From Burkholderiaceae bacterium (GTDB lineage: Bacteria; Pseudomonadota; Gammaproteobacteria; Burkholderiales; Burkholderiaceae_F), in contig JAFAIM010000052.1 of assembly GCA_019236735.1 (NCBI GenBank), positions 1-64,000 of the forward strand: DNA of 64,000 nt, written 5' to 3'. Below, piece by piece: positions 10,678-20,267 of this stretch; position 1 is the first letter of the stretch; the number at the start of each line of letters is the position of its first letter. Under the pieces are notes generated by a model. The model did not search any database and was not told the DNA's origin. It was given only the letters and a program-made list of their open reading frames with translations. Made by a program: the position numbers and the translations under genes.

Positions 10678-11047
10678 GGCGGTTCTCCCAGGCGACGAGG
10701 TTGGGGTGGGGCTTCGAAATGGCTGACCGGGCGACGGGCGGGTCATCCTGGCCTCGATCTGGTGATCGTCCGATCCGCAATAGATAGGCGGACAGCATCA
10801 GTGCCACCACCAAGGCCAGTGCGGCCAGCCACGCGCCCGCAGCGCGCAGCGTGTGAAGGTCGCTCTTGACCAGCCGCGGGGGAGTTGTCCTCGGCTGCGG
10901 TATCAGCAGCCGCCCGAAGCTCTCGGAGCCGAGGTGCAAGTCGAAGGTCTCAGCCGCACGCGCAACGTCGTCGGCCACGAGCGTCCCGATCTGAACGTCC
11001 GACCAATCGCCGGCAATCGCAATGACCCGCTGCTTGGCACTGCTCAC
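10667..11047 (-). pseudogene. C-terminal fragment of a frameshifted membrane protein
   Basis: Reading from a GTG at 11047 gives 126 residues: a soluble part (AKQRVIAIAGDWSDVQIGT...), a hydrophobic helix at about residues 76-96 (GAWLAALALVVALMLSAYLL) and a short basic tail. The soluble part reads like the second half of an extracytoplasmic sensor domain whose first half (SDYGEVQEMLSTYADSGYF) ends the upstream fragment. Together they would form helix-sensor-helix, which suggests one ancestral protein cut by a frameshift near 11046-11055. The GTGA overlap would also permit coupled translation as two subunits, so an intact split pair is the alternative. The frame is open upstream to 11587 but has no protein character there. 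Confidence 0.6.
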
Positions 11048-11685
11048 GGCTCCTGCGAGAAGTAGCCGCTGTCGGCGTACGTGGACAACATCTCCTGAAC
11101 CTCGCCATAGTCGCTTTTCGCCAACGCCAGCGAAAGACTGCGCAACATCGCACTGTCCATCAGTGTGCGAACGTGCAATATTTCCAAGTGGCTCTTCTTT
11201 GCGAACAGCCAAACGCCAAGCGCAGCGCATGCCAGCATGGACAGCACACAAGCCCCGCCGGCTTTGACCCAGCGCGCGCGAGCACTCCGAGAACGAGGAT
11301 CGATGCTTGAGAGTGCCGAGCTCGCTGCTTCGCGTTGCCCGGACGCCGCGGCGCTCTTGCTCGCGTTGATGGCCGCGCTGCAAATCTCTTTCATGAGTTG
11401 CACATCGACATTGGAGGCCGGAAGTGATCCGATGCTGCTTAGCTCGGCGAGGACGACCACGCCCGGCTCCGTGCGCCAGACATAAAGCGAGCGCTGCAAG
11501 CCGAGCTTCTTGACAAGAATCTCGCCGATCGCAGTTTTCGAAAGCTGCTCGACGATTCTGGCGAAACCTGGACGCCCAGTATTCCATCCGCGCTCGGACT
11601 TATCGGCCCCGACGACGACGCGATTTTCGACCGACCAGCTCGATCGGCACTCGAGCGATTGTAGATCGATGACCGCGGTCCGCAA
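11044..11685 (-). pseudogene. N-terminal fragment of a frameshifted membrane protein
   Basis: This frame encodes 213 residues from a TTG at 11685. Residues about 1-135 are soluble and unrecognised (RPGFARIVEQLSKTAIGE and GVVVLAELSSIGS stand out). A transmembrane helix follows at about 144-163 (GGACVLSMLACAALGVWLF), and then a periplasmic-looking segment that ends abruptly at YFSQEP. The sequence continues sensibly in the next frame. The start is uncertain: TTGCGG at 11685-11680 and TACAAT at 11663-11658 with a 16-base spacer resemble a promoter that would overlap it. The frame is also open upstream to about 11736 without an ATG. The family is unknown. Confidence 0.55.
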
Positions 11686-12005
11686 CTTCCTGGCCTCTAG
11701 CGGATTGAAGAACGCTTCGAAGTCGCCGGGCAGCGACTACCACTCGCCGCTCGCCGCCGCCCCAAACTCCCCGATACGCGGTACCGGCGTGTCCGGACTT
11801 ACCCTCTGTCCCCATGAAGGGACGGGCGAGTCAGTCGCGCGCCGGGTGGAAGCCACGCCGTTCACTTGGCAACGCTCATTGCGCGTCGCGTTTGCTCCAC
11901 GTAGCTGTCCAGCTCGCGCAACTGCGCCTCGTCGGCGTCGTTCATGGCCGCAATGCCGGTCGCACTCGCGAAAACCGCCTGACAGGACGTCCACTCCCCC
12001 TTCTT
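11686..12005. other. Intergenic stretch after recJ; tiny ORF only
   Basis: About 320 bases between the recJ stop and the membrane-protein fragment. On the minus strand the recJ frame stays open after its stop and includes an ATG at 11945 that would give 27 residues (MNDADEAQLRELDSY..., stop at 11862). The segment is helical and acidic, but it has no clear ribosome-binding site. It may be a small gene or the tail of a decayed one. Nothing else is recognised. This marks the right edge of the accessory interval. Confidence 0.35.
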
Positions 12006-13718
12006 TCAATTTCCACGATCCGCGGCGACAACGTGCAGTCGGATTCGCCGCAACCCCTGGTAGGTGTCGAACTTCAGCCGATACGCCAGGCGTGCGCGCG
12101 ACGGCAGTGTTTCGGTCCGTCCGAACCAGACCGCCGGAAGCCGTCTGCGTTCGAGCCCGAGCGTCAGCTGCAGATGCCGGTCCTGCAGCAGGCGTTGTTC
12201 CAGAACCTCGAACTCGTTGGCGAACAGCGGCTCCGCGAAACCCTGGCCCCAAACGATCGCTTCGATCGCCTCGGCCAGCTCCGGCCCGATCTCGTTCGGC
12301 GCGAGCACGCCGTCGGTTGCGAGCGAGCGAGCGAACAGCGACGAGTCGGCCATTGCTCGCGTTGCCGCTTCGAACGCCTCGCTGAAGGCCTCCAGGTGCT
12401 CGCGGCGAAGGGTCAAGCCGGCCGCCATGGCATGCCCGCCGAAACGCTCGATCAACGCCGGCGCAGCCTTGGTGACGCGATCCAAGGTGTCGCGCAGGTG
12501 AATGCCGTCGATCGAACGGCCGGAGCCGCGCAGCGTGCCGTCTCCGCCCTGCGCGAACGCGATCGTCGGCCGGTGATAGCGCTCCTTGATGCGCGATGCC
12601 ACCAATCCGACGATCCCCTGGTGCCACTGGGGGTCGAACAGAACGATCGATCGCCGCTGCGCGAATCCCTGCGCATCGATGCCGTCGATCGCTTCCTCCT
12701 GCATTTTTGCTTCGATCTGGCGGCGTTCTCGGTTCAGTCGATCGAGCTGACGCGCCAATTCGTCCGCGCGCGCCGGATCGTCGCACGTCAAGCATTCGAT
12801 CCCGACGGTCATCTCTGCCAGGCGGCCGGCGGCGTTGATTCGGGGCGCAATCGAAAAGCCCAAGTCTTCGGCGCGAGCTTCCGGCGCGCTTCGGCCGGCG
12901 GCCCGGAACAGCGCCGCCACGCCCGGCTGAAGGCTGCCGCGCCGGATGTTCTGCAGACCCGCACTGACCAGCGCGCGGTTGTTGCGGTCCAGGCGGACCA
13001 GATCGGCTACCGTGCCGAGCGCCACTAGATCGAGCAGCGAACCCAGGTGGGGCTGCGATGCTCCGTCATACCGTCCGCGGCCGCGCAGCTCGGCCCGCAG
13101 CGCGGTCAGCACGTAGAACATCACTCCAACTCCCGCCAGATGCTTGGACGGGAAGGTGCATCCCGGCACGTTCGGATTGACGATCGCGCGGGCGGCGGGC
13201 AGCCGTTCGCCGGGAAGGTGATGGTCGGTGATCAGCACCTGGATGCCGAGAGCGTTGGCGCGCTCGACTCCCTCGACGCTCGCCACACCGTTGTCCACCG
13301 TGATGATCCAGTCCGGATGCCTCGCAGCCGCCAGCTCGACCAGCGCCGGGGTCAGTCCGTATCCGAATTCGAAGCGGTTTGGGACCAGGTATTCCACCTG
13401 GGCGCCCATCGCGCGCAATGCGCGCACGCCAACCGCGCACGCAGTGGCGCCGTCGCAGTCGTAGTCGGCGACGATCAGTAGTCGTTGCCCCTGCTCGATC
13501 GCTTCGGCCAGGAGAAACGCGGCGCGCTGGCACTGGTCCAGCAGTGCCGGAGCGTGCAGTTCGGCCAGCGTCGGGTTCAGTTCCGAGGTCGATAGGATGC
13601 CGCGCGCGGCCAAAGCGCGCGCAAGCGGCGCGGGGATGCCGGCGGCGGTCAAGCGGCCCGCGACACCCGGGTCGTACGGGCGCTCGGCCAGGGTCGGAAG
13701 TGGGGGAAGCGCACTCAT
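12006..13718 (-). CDS. recJ: Single-stranded-DNA-specific 5'-3' exonuclease RecJ
   Basis: Degrades single-stranded DNA 5' to 3' in recombinational repair (RecFOR pathway), mismatch repair and base excision repair. The 570 residues match the family. DHH-superfamily motifs bind the metal pair: DYDCDGA at 85-91, VDNG at 141-144 and DHH at 165-167. The DHHA1 motif FGGHAMAAG lies later, and an OB-fold region closes the protein. The RpfE/PGM-like gene lies 28 bases upstream on the same strand. In related bacteria recJ is usually followed closely by prfB; here about 5.3 kb of accessory DNA intervenes. Confidence 0.96.
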   Translation of the reverse strand: MSALPPLPTLAERPYDPGVAGRLTAAGIPAPLARALAARGILSTSELNPTLAELHAPALLDQCQRAAFLLAEAIEQGQRLLIVADYDCDGATACAVGVRALRAMGAQVEYLVPNRFEFGYGLTPALVELAAARHPDWIITVDNGVASVEGVERANALGIQVLITDHHLPGERLPAARAIVNPNVPGCTFPSKHLAGVGVMFYVLTALRAELRGRGRYDGASQPHLGSLLDLVALGTVADLVRLDRNNRALVSAGLQNIRRGSLQPGVAALFRAAGRSAPEARAEDLGFSIAPRINAAGRLAEMTVGIECLTCDDPARADELARQLDRLNRERRQIEAKMQEEAIDGIDAQGFAQRRSIVLFDPQWHQGIVGLVASRIKERYHRPTIAFAQGGDGTLRGSGRSIDGIHLRDTLDRVTKAAPALIERFGGHAMAAGLTLRREHLEAFSEAFEAATRAMADSSLFARSLATDGVLAPNEIGPELAEAIEAIVWGQGFAEPLFANEFEVLEQRLLQDRHLQLTLGLERRRLPAVWFGRTETLPSRARLAYRLKFDTYQGLRRIRLHVVAADRGN

Positions 13719-13746
13719 GGGGGATCGATGGAAGCACGCTGGCGCT

Positions 13747-14799
13747 TCATCCCTGCGCGGGCTCTGTCAGAGACTCCCGAAGCGGTCGGCGCCGCGGCTC
13801 GAGAAAACTGCGCAGAATACTGTGACGACGCAGCAGCTCGAATGTCGCAACCCCGGCACGCCCGCAGGCAACCAGTTCGACCTGCTCTTGCGGCCCGGCA
13901 TCAGCGGCGTCGAGTTGCGATTGAACCTGCGCGTTCACCGCGGTCCACGCGGTCGCCCAGGTTCGCCAGTCCCTTCGCCAGTAGGCCTCGAATAGCTGCG
14001 GGCAGACGGTCAGCGAATCGGTCGGCGCCCCGTTCAGCGAATCGCAGGGAGCGCCTGCGGCCTGCCAGCCGAGCAGAACTGGGTCTTCGCTGTGCACGCG
14101 CGCGAAGCGGCACCGATCGAGCGCCTGCCAGGCGCCGCCTCCGTGCAGCCAAAGTGCATTGGCGAGTTGCTGGCCGCGCTCTTCGCGTTCCCGGTTGACC
14201 CGATGGGCGTGCCACCGCATTTGCACCTCGTTCAGCAACCGCCGCCAGCGGGACGCATCCTCGCCATGCGGTAGACGCACCTCCACCGACGCACCCAGCG
14301 CGGCCTGCAGCGGGGTGGACTGCAAGTCCCAGGGCTCGGCCGGAAAAAGATACCAGCGTCCGGACACCTCGCGTAGTGTGGCGCCATGGGCGCGGGCGCT
14401 GTCGGCGGCTTCTTCGAATAGCGCTGCGCTCTCGGCTGCAGCCAACGCCGGTGTGTCGATTGCCGCGAGCACGGTGCGCTCCGCCTGCAGGCTGAAATGG
14501 ACCGGCTCGCAGAACCAGATCTGTGCGTCCGCTGCGCCCGCCTCCCCGGGCGCGGCGCTCGCGCGCCAGGCATAGGGAGCGCACACCGGCGGTTCACCCG
14601 GAGCGGCGAACTCGCGCGCCAACCACGCCAGATGCGCGGCCCCTTCCGCCCAGCGCAGACAGCGCACCGGCAGCTCGCTCCACGAACGTCGCGCGCGCGT
14701 CAAGCGGCGCGCCAGAGGCTCGGGTACGAAGTCCGCGGCGATTGTCTCCCAGTCCTGCTCGAGCAGCAGTGCACCGGGGACGAGCAGCGTGTGGGTCAT
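13747..14799 (-). CDS. Conserved RpfE-type / phosphoglycerate-mutase-like protein
   Basis: Protein of 350 residues conserved next to recJ in betaproteobacteria. Homologues are labelled either regulatory protein RpfE or cofactor-independent phosphoglycerate mutase. The family pattern is visible in LLVPGALLL near the start, in LNEVQMRWHAHRVNRERE in the middle and in the ANALWLHGGG segment. I do not see the alkaline-phosphatase-superfamily metal ligands expected of a working iPGM, so a mutase activity is doubtful and the biochemical role should be called unknown. It lies 28 bases before recJ and is divergent from lolC across about 80 bases. Confidence 0.7.
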   Translation of the reverse strand: MTHTLLVPGALLLEQDWETIAADFVPEPLARRLTRARRSWSELPVRCLRWAEGAAHLAWLAREFAAPGEPPVCAPYAWRASAAPGEAGAADAQIWFCEPVHFSLQAERTVLAAIDTPALAAAESAALFEEAADSARAHGATLREVSGRWYLFPAEPWDLQSTPLQAALGASVEVRLPHGEDASRWRRLLNEVQMRWHAHRVNREREERGQQLANALWLHGGGAWQALDRCRFARVHSEDPVLLGWQAAGAPCDSLNGAPTDSLTVCPQLFEAYWRRDWRTWATAWTAVNAQVQSQLDAADAGPQEQVELVACGRAGVATFELLRRHSILRSFLEPRRRPLRESLTEPAQG

Positions 14800-14882
14800 T
14801 CACATCTCCAGGACGGATCGAATTGTAGGTAAGCACGGATTGCCGGTTGCTAGAATCCATTTTTCCGTCCATCCGGTCGATC

Positions 14883-16139
14883 TTGGGCATTCCGTTCGAA
14901 ATTCGGATCGGCCTGCGCTACACACGAGCCGGGCGCCGCGCGCACCGCCGCAACACGTTCATTTCTTTTATCTCGGCGATCTCGATCGGCGGGATCGCGC
15001 TGGGCGTCGCCGCGCTGATCGTCGTGCTGAGCGTGATGAACGGCTTCACGCGCGACGTGCGCGACCGCATGCTGTCCGTAATCCCGCACATCCAGATCGA
15101 GTCGACGGAGGGCACTCTGGCCGACTGGAATGCGATCGCTGCGCAGGCGCGGATGGATCCGGAGGTTGTTGCCAGCGCTCCTCTGGCACAGGGGCAGGCG
15201 ATGCTGGTTCGCGACGACTCGGTGCGAGGGGTGGTGATCTCGGGCATCGATCCGATTGAGGAGGCGGGCGTGTCGGACATCGTCCAGCACTTAGATGGTG
15301 GTCGGATCGGTGAGCTGGCGGCCGGTGGCTTCGGGATCGTGCTCGGTCGCGACCTCGCACAGGCGCTGGGCGTGATGGTCGGCGACAAAGTAACGGTGGT
15401 GGTTCCGGAAGGAAACCTGACTCCGGCCGGCCTCATCCCGCGCTTAAAGCAGTTTCGCGTGATCGGGACGTTCAATTCGGGTCATTTCGAGTTCGACAGC
15501 GCTTTGGCGTTGATCAACCTGTCGGACGCCGAGCGGCTGTTCCGCTTGGCGGGGCCGACCGCAGTGCGGCTGCGGCTGCATGACATGCAGCTTGCCCCGC
15601 AGGTGGCGCGGCGCCTTGCTCGCGAGCTTGGGTCGCAGGTGCTGGTGAGGGACTGGTCGAGCGTGAACCGAACCTGGTTTGCCGCCACGCAGATCGAGAA
15701 GAGGATGATGTTCCTGATCCTGGCGCTGATCGTTGCCGTTGCCGCGTTCAATCTCGTATCCACGCTGGTGATGACGGTCACCGAGAAGCATGCCGACATT
15801 GCGATCCTGCGCACGTTGGGCGCGAGTCCGCGCAGCGTGATGGCCATTTTCGTGATCCAGGGCGCGCTGGTGGGGTTCTTGGGCGTCGGCTTGGGCTTGG
15901 CAGGCGGACTGCTGCTGGCGACAAATCTGGAGACGATCGTTCCCGTCATCGAGCATGCGTTCGGGATCCATTTTCTGGATCCGTCAATTTACTTCATCAG
16001 CGAATTGCCATCCGATCCGCGCGCCTCCGACATCGTTCCGATCTGTACGATTTCCCTGTTGTTGTCGTTTGTGGCGACGCTGTATCCGAGCTGGAGTGCT
16101 TCGCGCGTACGCCCGGCGCAAGCTTTGCGGTATGACTGA
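14883..16139 (+). CDS. lolC: Lipoprotein-releasing ABC transporter permease LolC/LolE
   Basis: Inner-membrane subunit that, with LolD, extracts outer-membrane lipoproteins and hands them to LolA. About 418 residues. A helix follows the start ([30 protein letters not shown] cut short here as [12 protein letters not shown]), a large periplasmic domain comes next, and three C-terminal helices include the FtsX-family region [18 protein letters not shown] chose the TTG at 14883 because the family normally begins just before [15 protein letters not shown]. The frame is also open from a TTG at 14847, but that overlaps a TAGAAT that could be a -10 box. Only one permease is present, as in bacteria with a single LolF-like subunit, although a second could lie elsewhere. 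It overlaps lolD by 8 bases. Confidence 0.9.
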   Translation: MGIPFEIRIGLRYTRAGRRAHRRNTFISFISAISIGGIALGVAALIVVLSVMNGFTRDVRDRMLSVIPHIQIESTEGTLADWNAIAAQARMDPEVVASAPLAQGQAMLVRDDSVRGVVISGIDPIEEAGVSDIVQHLDGGRIGELAAGGFGIVLGRDLAQALGVMVGDKVTVVVPEGNLTPAGLIPRLKQFRVIGTFNSGHFEFDSALALINLSDAERLFRLAGPTAVRLRLHDMQLAPQVARRLARELGSQVLVRDWSSVNRTWFAATQIEKRMMFLILALIVAVAAFNLVSTLVMTVTEKHADIAILRTLGASPRSVMAIFVIQGALVGFLGVGLGLAGGLLLATNLETIVPVIEHAFGIHFLDPSIYFISELPSDPRASDIVPICTISLLLSFVATLYPSWSASRVRPAQALRYD

Positions 16140-16809
16140 TACCGTCCGCGCGCTTGGCCTTTTCAAGGCGTACCGCGAGGACAAGCTTGCGGTCGAGGTG
16201 CTCAAGGGCGCCGATCTGGGCGTCCGCGCGGGCGAGATCGTTGCGGTGGTCGGTGCGTCCGGTTCCGGCAAGAGCACGCTGCTGCACTGCCTGGGGGGTT
16301 TGGACTCGATCGACGCAGGATCGATCGCCATCGATGGTCGCGAGCTCGCCGAGTTGACCGAGGCGCAGCGGGGGGAGTTGCGCAATCGCCATCTCGGTTT
16401 CGTGTACCAGTTTCACCATTTGCTGCCGGAATTCACGGCGCTCGACAACGTATGCATGCCTCTTGTTATCCGGCGCATGCCGCTGCAGCAGGCCCGGGAT
16501 CGGGCTGCCCAGATCCTGTCCGCCGTGGGCTTGGCCGATCGCTTGCAGCACCATCCCAGCGAGTTGTCGGGCGGCGAGCGCCAGCGCACCGCGATCGCGC
16601 GGGCGCTTGTCAGCGAGCCGGTGTGCGTACTGGCCGACGAGCCCACTGGAAACCTGGATCGCGAGACCGCGCGCACCGTCTTTGACGTCCTGATCGACGC
16701 CGCCCGCCGGTGCGGTGCGGCGATCGTGATTGCGACGCACGATTCGGAGCTGTCGGGGCGCTGCGATCGCGTCTTGCGCCTGAGCGGCGGGCGGCTACAG
16801 CCTGTCTGA
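16132..16809 (+). CDS. lolD: Lipoprotein-releasing ABC transporter ATPase LolD
   Basis: Cytoplasmic ATPase that powers lipoprotein release by the Lol permease. It has 225 residues. Walker A is GASGSGKST at residues 41-49. The Q-loop lies in [18 protein letters not shown], the family-typical LolD segment. The signature is [15 protein letters not shown], and Walker B is [11 protein letters not shown]. The ATG at 16132 lies inside the end of lolC (8-base overlap), which implies coupled translation. The longer open frame from 15955 is a shadow of lolC. Confidence 0.95.
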   Translation: MTDTVRALGLFKAYREDKLAVEVLKGADLGVRAGEIVAVVGASGSGKSTLLHCLGGLDSIDAGSIAIDGRELAELTEAQRGELRNRHLGFVYQFHHLLPEFTALDNVCMPLVIRRMPLQQARDRAAQILSAVGLADRLQHHPSELSGGERQRTAIARALVSEPVCVLADEPTGNLDRETARTVFDVLIDAARRCGAAIVIATHDSELSGRCDRVLRLSGGRLQPV

Positions 16810-16915
16810 CGACACTGCCGCCGGCGGTCTGAGCCGCGATGGCGGCGACGTCTACACTGCAACGAAAGCTGCCGGGGCTTTGCTGCCGGCGCTTCATCGA
16901 CCCGGGGCCTTCCAA

Positions 16916-17731
16916 ATGTGGATCGACAGCCACTGTCATCTGGATGCGGAGGAGTTCGATCCAGACCGCGAGCAGGTGGTCGAGCGCGCGGTCGCCGCCG
17001 GCGTGCGAATGATGCTGATTCCTGCGGTCGAGGCACGCACCTTCGAACGCGCGCGCGACATCGCGCGTCGCTACGGCTTCGGTTACACGCTCGGGATCCA
17101 CCCGCTGTACGTATCGCGCGCGGCCGATGCGGACTTGGAAACGCTGTCGGACGCGGTCCGACGCGCGCAAGTGGACCCGAACTTCATCGGTATCGGAGAG
17201 ATCGGCTTGGACTTCCACGACGGCGCGCCGGACGCTGCTCGCCAGGAGAGCTTCTACGAGGCACAGCTGCGGCTGGCGCGTGCTTGGTCGCTGCCGGTGG
17301 TGCTGCACGTTCGCCGCTCGGCCGATCGCCTTCTGAAGTATCTGCGACGGATCGAGGTTCCGGGTGGCATCGCACACGCGTTCAACGGTTCCGAGCAGCA
17401 GGCGCACGAATTCGCTGCACTGGGGCTTCGGCTGGGTTTTGGCGGAGCGGCGACATTCAGCGGGTCGCTGCGGATCCGCAGGCACGCGGCGCAGGTACCG
17501 GAAAACCGGATCGCACTGGAAACCGACGCGCCGGATATCGCGCCGCAGTGGATGCACGAACCGTCTGGCGAGCGGCGCAATGAGCCGGCGCAGCTGCCGC
17601 GAATCGCTTCCGTGATCGCGCAACTGCGCTCGACCACACCGGAGCATCTGGCCACGATCAACAAGCGCAACGTGCTGGATGCCTTTCCGCGTCTTTCCGC
17701 TCTGGCCGAGGCGAAGCCAGTGGCGACTTAG
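16916..17731 (+). CDS. tatD: TatD family metal-dependent DNase
   Basis: TIM-barrel metallo-hydrolase of 271 residues with 3'-5' exonuclease or DNase activity in studied homologues. Metal-binding features are visible: WIDSHCHLD at the N-terminus, the GEIGLDFH segment near residues 98-105, HVRRSADRLL, and the late aspartate in ALETDAPD. The ATG at 16916 gives the typical MWIDSHCHLD start; the frame is open upstream to 16880 without family similarity. The gene is 106 bases after lolD and 19 bases before comEC, so it may link the two. The usual three-member family (TatD, YcfH, YjjV) makes the exact orthologue uncertain. Confidence 0.9.
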   Translation: MWIDSHCHLDAEEFDPDREQVVERAVAAGVRMMLIPAVEARTFERARDIARRYGFGYTLGIHPLYVSRAADADLETLSDAVRRAQVDPNFIGIGEIGLDFHDGAPDAARQESFYEAQLRLARAWSLPVVLHVRRSADRLLKYLRRIEVPGGIAHAFNGSEQQAHEFAALGLRLGFGGAATFSGSLRIRRHAAQVPENRIALETDAPDIAPQWMHEPSGERRNEPAQLPRIASVIAQLRSTTPEHLATINKRNVLDAFPRLSALAEAKPVAT

Positions 17732-17750
17732 TGGCCCGTAACCCCCACGA

Positions 17751-20267
17751 GTGGTTTGGGCGCTGATCGCCTTTGTCGGCGCCGTCGGATGCCTGCAGCA
17801 GGCTGCCTCGCTTCCTTCGGGGCAAGCGATGGCGGCCATCGCAGCAGCGGCGCTAGCGGCCTCGGGTACGGCATTCGTGCTGCACCGGGTTTCCTCGAGC
17901 GCCGCGGTCATCGTCGCTTGCGCTGCGGCAGCCCTGTCCGGGTACGACTACGCCGCGTGGCGAGCGGCGCACTGCCTCGCCGACGAGCTGCGTTTCGCCG
18001 ACGAAGGACGCGAGATCGAGGTGACGGGAATCGTCGCCGGTTTGCCCTCTGCAATCGAACGCGGCGTGCGTTTTCCATTCGAGGTGGAGGCGGTCGAATC
18101 CGCTCAGGTGCACGTGCCGCAGCTGATCGCGTTGGCCTGGTACGACAATCCGGGCAAAGGTGCGCCGGAAGTACGGCCAGCGCAGCGCTGGCGCATGACG
18201 GTCAAACTGCGGCGCCCACATGGCACTTTCAATCCAGCCGGATTTGACTCCGAGTTGTGGATGCTCGAGCAGGGCGTGCGAGCCACCGGGTATGTGCGCG
18301 ACCGTCCGGGACGGCCGCAGCCGCAATGCCTGCAACAGCTGGTGTTGCGGTTCAATCCGTTGATCGACCGCGCGCGCGATGCCTTGCGTGGGCGACTGCA
18401 GCACCTATTAAGCGGTCGGCGCTATGGGCCGGTGATCATCGCGCTCGTGATGGGAGATCAAGGTTCGATTGTCCAGTCGGACTGGACACTGTTCAACCGC
18501 ACCGGGATCTCTCACTTGGTCAGCATCTCCGGCCTACACATCACGATGATCGCGGCGCTTGTCGCGTTGGTCGCGGGGGCGCTTTGGCGCCGCTCGATGC
18601 GGCTGCTGGCCTTTGCCCCGGTTCAGAGCGTGCGCGCGTGCGCCGGCGCCGCCGCGGCGCTCGGCTACTGCCTGCTGGCGGGATGGGGCGTACCGGCGCA
18701 GCGCACGTTCGTCATGCTGGCAACGGTGGCGCTGGCGCTGCTGCTGCGCTGGCAGCTCAGCGCGGCAACGATTTTGGCCAGCGCCGCTGTCGTCGTTTGC
18801 CTGTGGGATCCGTGGGCCGTCACCGCGACAGGCTTTTGGCTGTCGTTCGGCGCGGTTGCTTCGATTTTCCTGGTGTGCCACGGCAGGCTGCCAGAGGAAA
18901 GCGTCGAGCGAACCCATGCCTCGCCGCGGTCGCCACGCGTTCGGCTGCATGCATGGAGATCGCACGCTGCAAGCGCGGTGCGCGAAGCTTCTCGCATTCA
19001 GGCCGCGGTGACGATCGCACTCGTTCCGCTGACACTGGTGCTGTTCCAGCAGGTATCTCTGATCTCGCCGATCGCCAACGCGATCGCCATTCCGCTCGTC
19101 AGCTACCTGGTCACACCGCTGGCCTTGCTCGGAGCACTCGCTTGTGCTCTGGGCGATTGGCTGCTGCCGCTTGCGAAGGTGACTTTGCAGCTTTCGGAGA
19201 CTCTGTTTGCGCTGCTCGCAGGGATACTAAATTGGCTCGTTCAGCTTCCGTACGCGTGGATGGGCTCTGCGGCGCCTCCGCCGTGGGCGGTGGCAGTCGC
19301 CGTCGGCGGCATCGTATGGCTGCTGGCACCGGCGGGGTGGCCGCTGCGCTGGGCCGGAATCGCGTGGCTATTGCCCGCGTTTGCGATGCCGCCCGAGCGC
19401 CCGCAGGCAGGAGGCCTCTGGCTGACTGCACTAGACGTTGGACAGGGAATGGCGCTGATCCTCGAGAGCGCAGAAGCCACAGTTGTGTTCGACACGGGGC
19501 CGAAAGTCGCCGAGGATGCAGATGCAGGTGCGCGTGTGATCGTGCCGTACCTGCGCGCTCGCGGTATCGACCGGGTGCAAGTGCTGGTGGTGTCGCATCT
19601 GGACTCGGATCACTCCGGCGGAGCCCGGTCGCTGCTCGAGAGCATCGCGGTCGATCGCGTTTTGACTTCGATCGATCCTGGCGAGGCGCTCCTTCAGGCG
19701 GCGCATGCGGTACAGCGCTGCGAAGCGGGACAGCACGCCGAGGTCGGAGACTTGCGACTTCGGGTGTTCAGCCCTGCGGCAGAGCTTTACGATCGCCCCC
19801 GCGCAACGACAAACCAGAAGAGTTGCGTCGTGATGGCACAACTGGGCGCCGCCCGCGTGCTGCTGACGGGAGACATCCCCGCGCGCGAGGAGGCTGCGAT
19901 GGTGGGTGCTTTTGGAGCGGCTTTGCAAGCGGCGGTGATGGTGGCGCCGCACCACGGGAGCAAGACTTCATCCAGCGAGGCGCTGATCTCGGCGGTCGCA
20001 CCGCATTGGGTGTCGATCCAAGCAGGGTACCGCAGCCGCTTCGGGCATCCGCATCCGCAGGTGGTCGAGCGCTACGAGCAACACGGAGCGCGGATCGTGC
20101 GCAGCGACTTCAGCGGAGCGGCCCGCTGGCGCTTCGATGCCTCCGGATCGGTGACGCTGGAGGAGTGGCGTCTGGATCATTCCCGCTATTGGCTAAATCA
20201 GCCGGCGGGGTGGGTAAACTCGGCCTCTCGCCGATTGGACCAGACAGGACCCGAGGCAGGACCATGA
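17751..20267 (+). CDS. comEC: DNA internalisation competence protein ComEC/Rec2
   Basis: Inner-membrane channel for single-stranded DNA uptake during natural transformation. It has 838 residues. An N-terminal hydrophobic and DUF4131 region is followed by the multi-helix Competence domain (GISHLVSISGLHITMIA is the family signature) and a C-terminal metallo-beta-lactamase domain with SHLDSDHSGG, the LLTGDI segment and APHHGSKTSSS. The beta-lactamase-like part is thought to degrade one strand. The GTG at 17751 follows tatD closely. Its stop overlaps the next gene (ATGA). Presence of comEC and pilW suggests, but does not prove, natural competence. Confidence 0.94.
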   Translation: MVWALIAFVGAVGCLQQAASLPSGQAMAAIAAAALAASGTAFVLHRVSSSAAVIVACAAAALSGYDYAAWRAAHCLADELRFADEGREIEVTGIVAGLPSAIERGVRFPFEVEAVESAQVHVPQLIALAWYDNPGKGAPEVRPAQRWRMTVKLRRPHGTFNPAGFDSELWMLEQGVRATGYVRDRPGRPQPQCLQQLVLRFNPLIDRARDALRGRLQHLLSGRRYGPVIIALVMGDQGSIVQSDWTLFNRTGISHLVSISGLHITMIAALVALVAGALWRRSMRLLAFAPVQSVRACAGAAAALGYCLLAGWGVPAQRTFVMLATVALALLLRWQLSAATILASAAVVVCLWDPWAVTATGFWLSFGAVASIFLVCHGRLPEESVERTHASPRSPRVRLHAWRSHAASAVREASRIQAAVTIALVPLTLVLFQQVSLISPIANAIAIPLVSYLVTPLALLGALACALGDWLLPLAKVTLQLSETLFALLAGILNWLVQLPYAWMGSAAPPPWAVAVAVGGIVWLLAPAGWPLRWAGIAWLLPAFAMPPERPQAGGLWLTALDVGQGMALILESAEATVVFDTGPKVAEDADAGARVIVPYLRARGIDRVQVLVVSHLDSDHSGGARSLLESIAVDRVLTSIDPGEALLQAAHAVQRCEAGQHAEVGDLRLRVFSPAAELYDRPRATTNQKSCVVMAQLGAARVLLTGDIPAREEAAMVGAFGAALQAAVMVAPHHGSKTSSSEALISAVAPHWVSIQAGYRSRFGHPHPQVVERYEQHGARIVRSDFSGAARWRFDASGSVTLEEWRLDHSRYWLNQPAGWVNSASRRLDQTGPEAGP

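Noticed and set aside
11737-12795. A 352-codon minus-strand frame overlapping the recJ 3' end
   Set aside because: RecJ in the other frame carries the catalytic motifs. This frame is Arg/Gly-rich with no recognisable domain.
16810-16915. Palindrome CCGCCGGCGG after lolD considered as a terminator
   Set aside because: There is no following T-run, and the stem is short. It is likely chance in GC-rich DNA.
18257-20263. A 2-kb open frame in front of the alpha/beta hydrolase
   Set aside because: It lies entirely inside comEC in another frame and is Arg/Ala-rich without domains, typical of a high-GC shadow frame.
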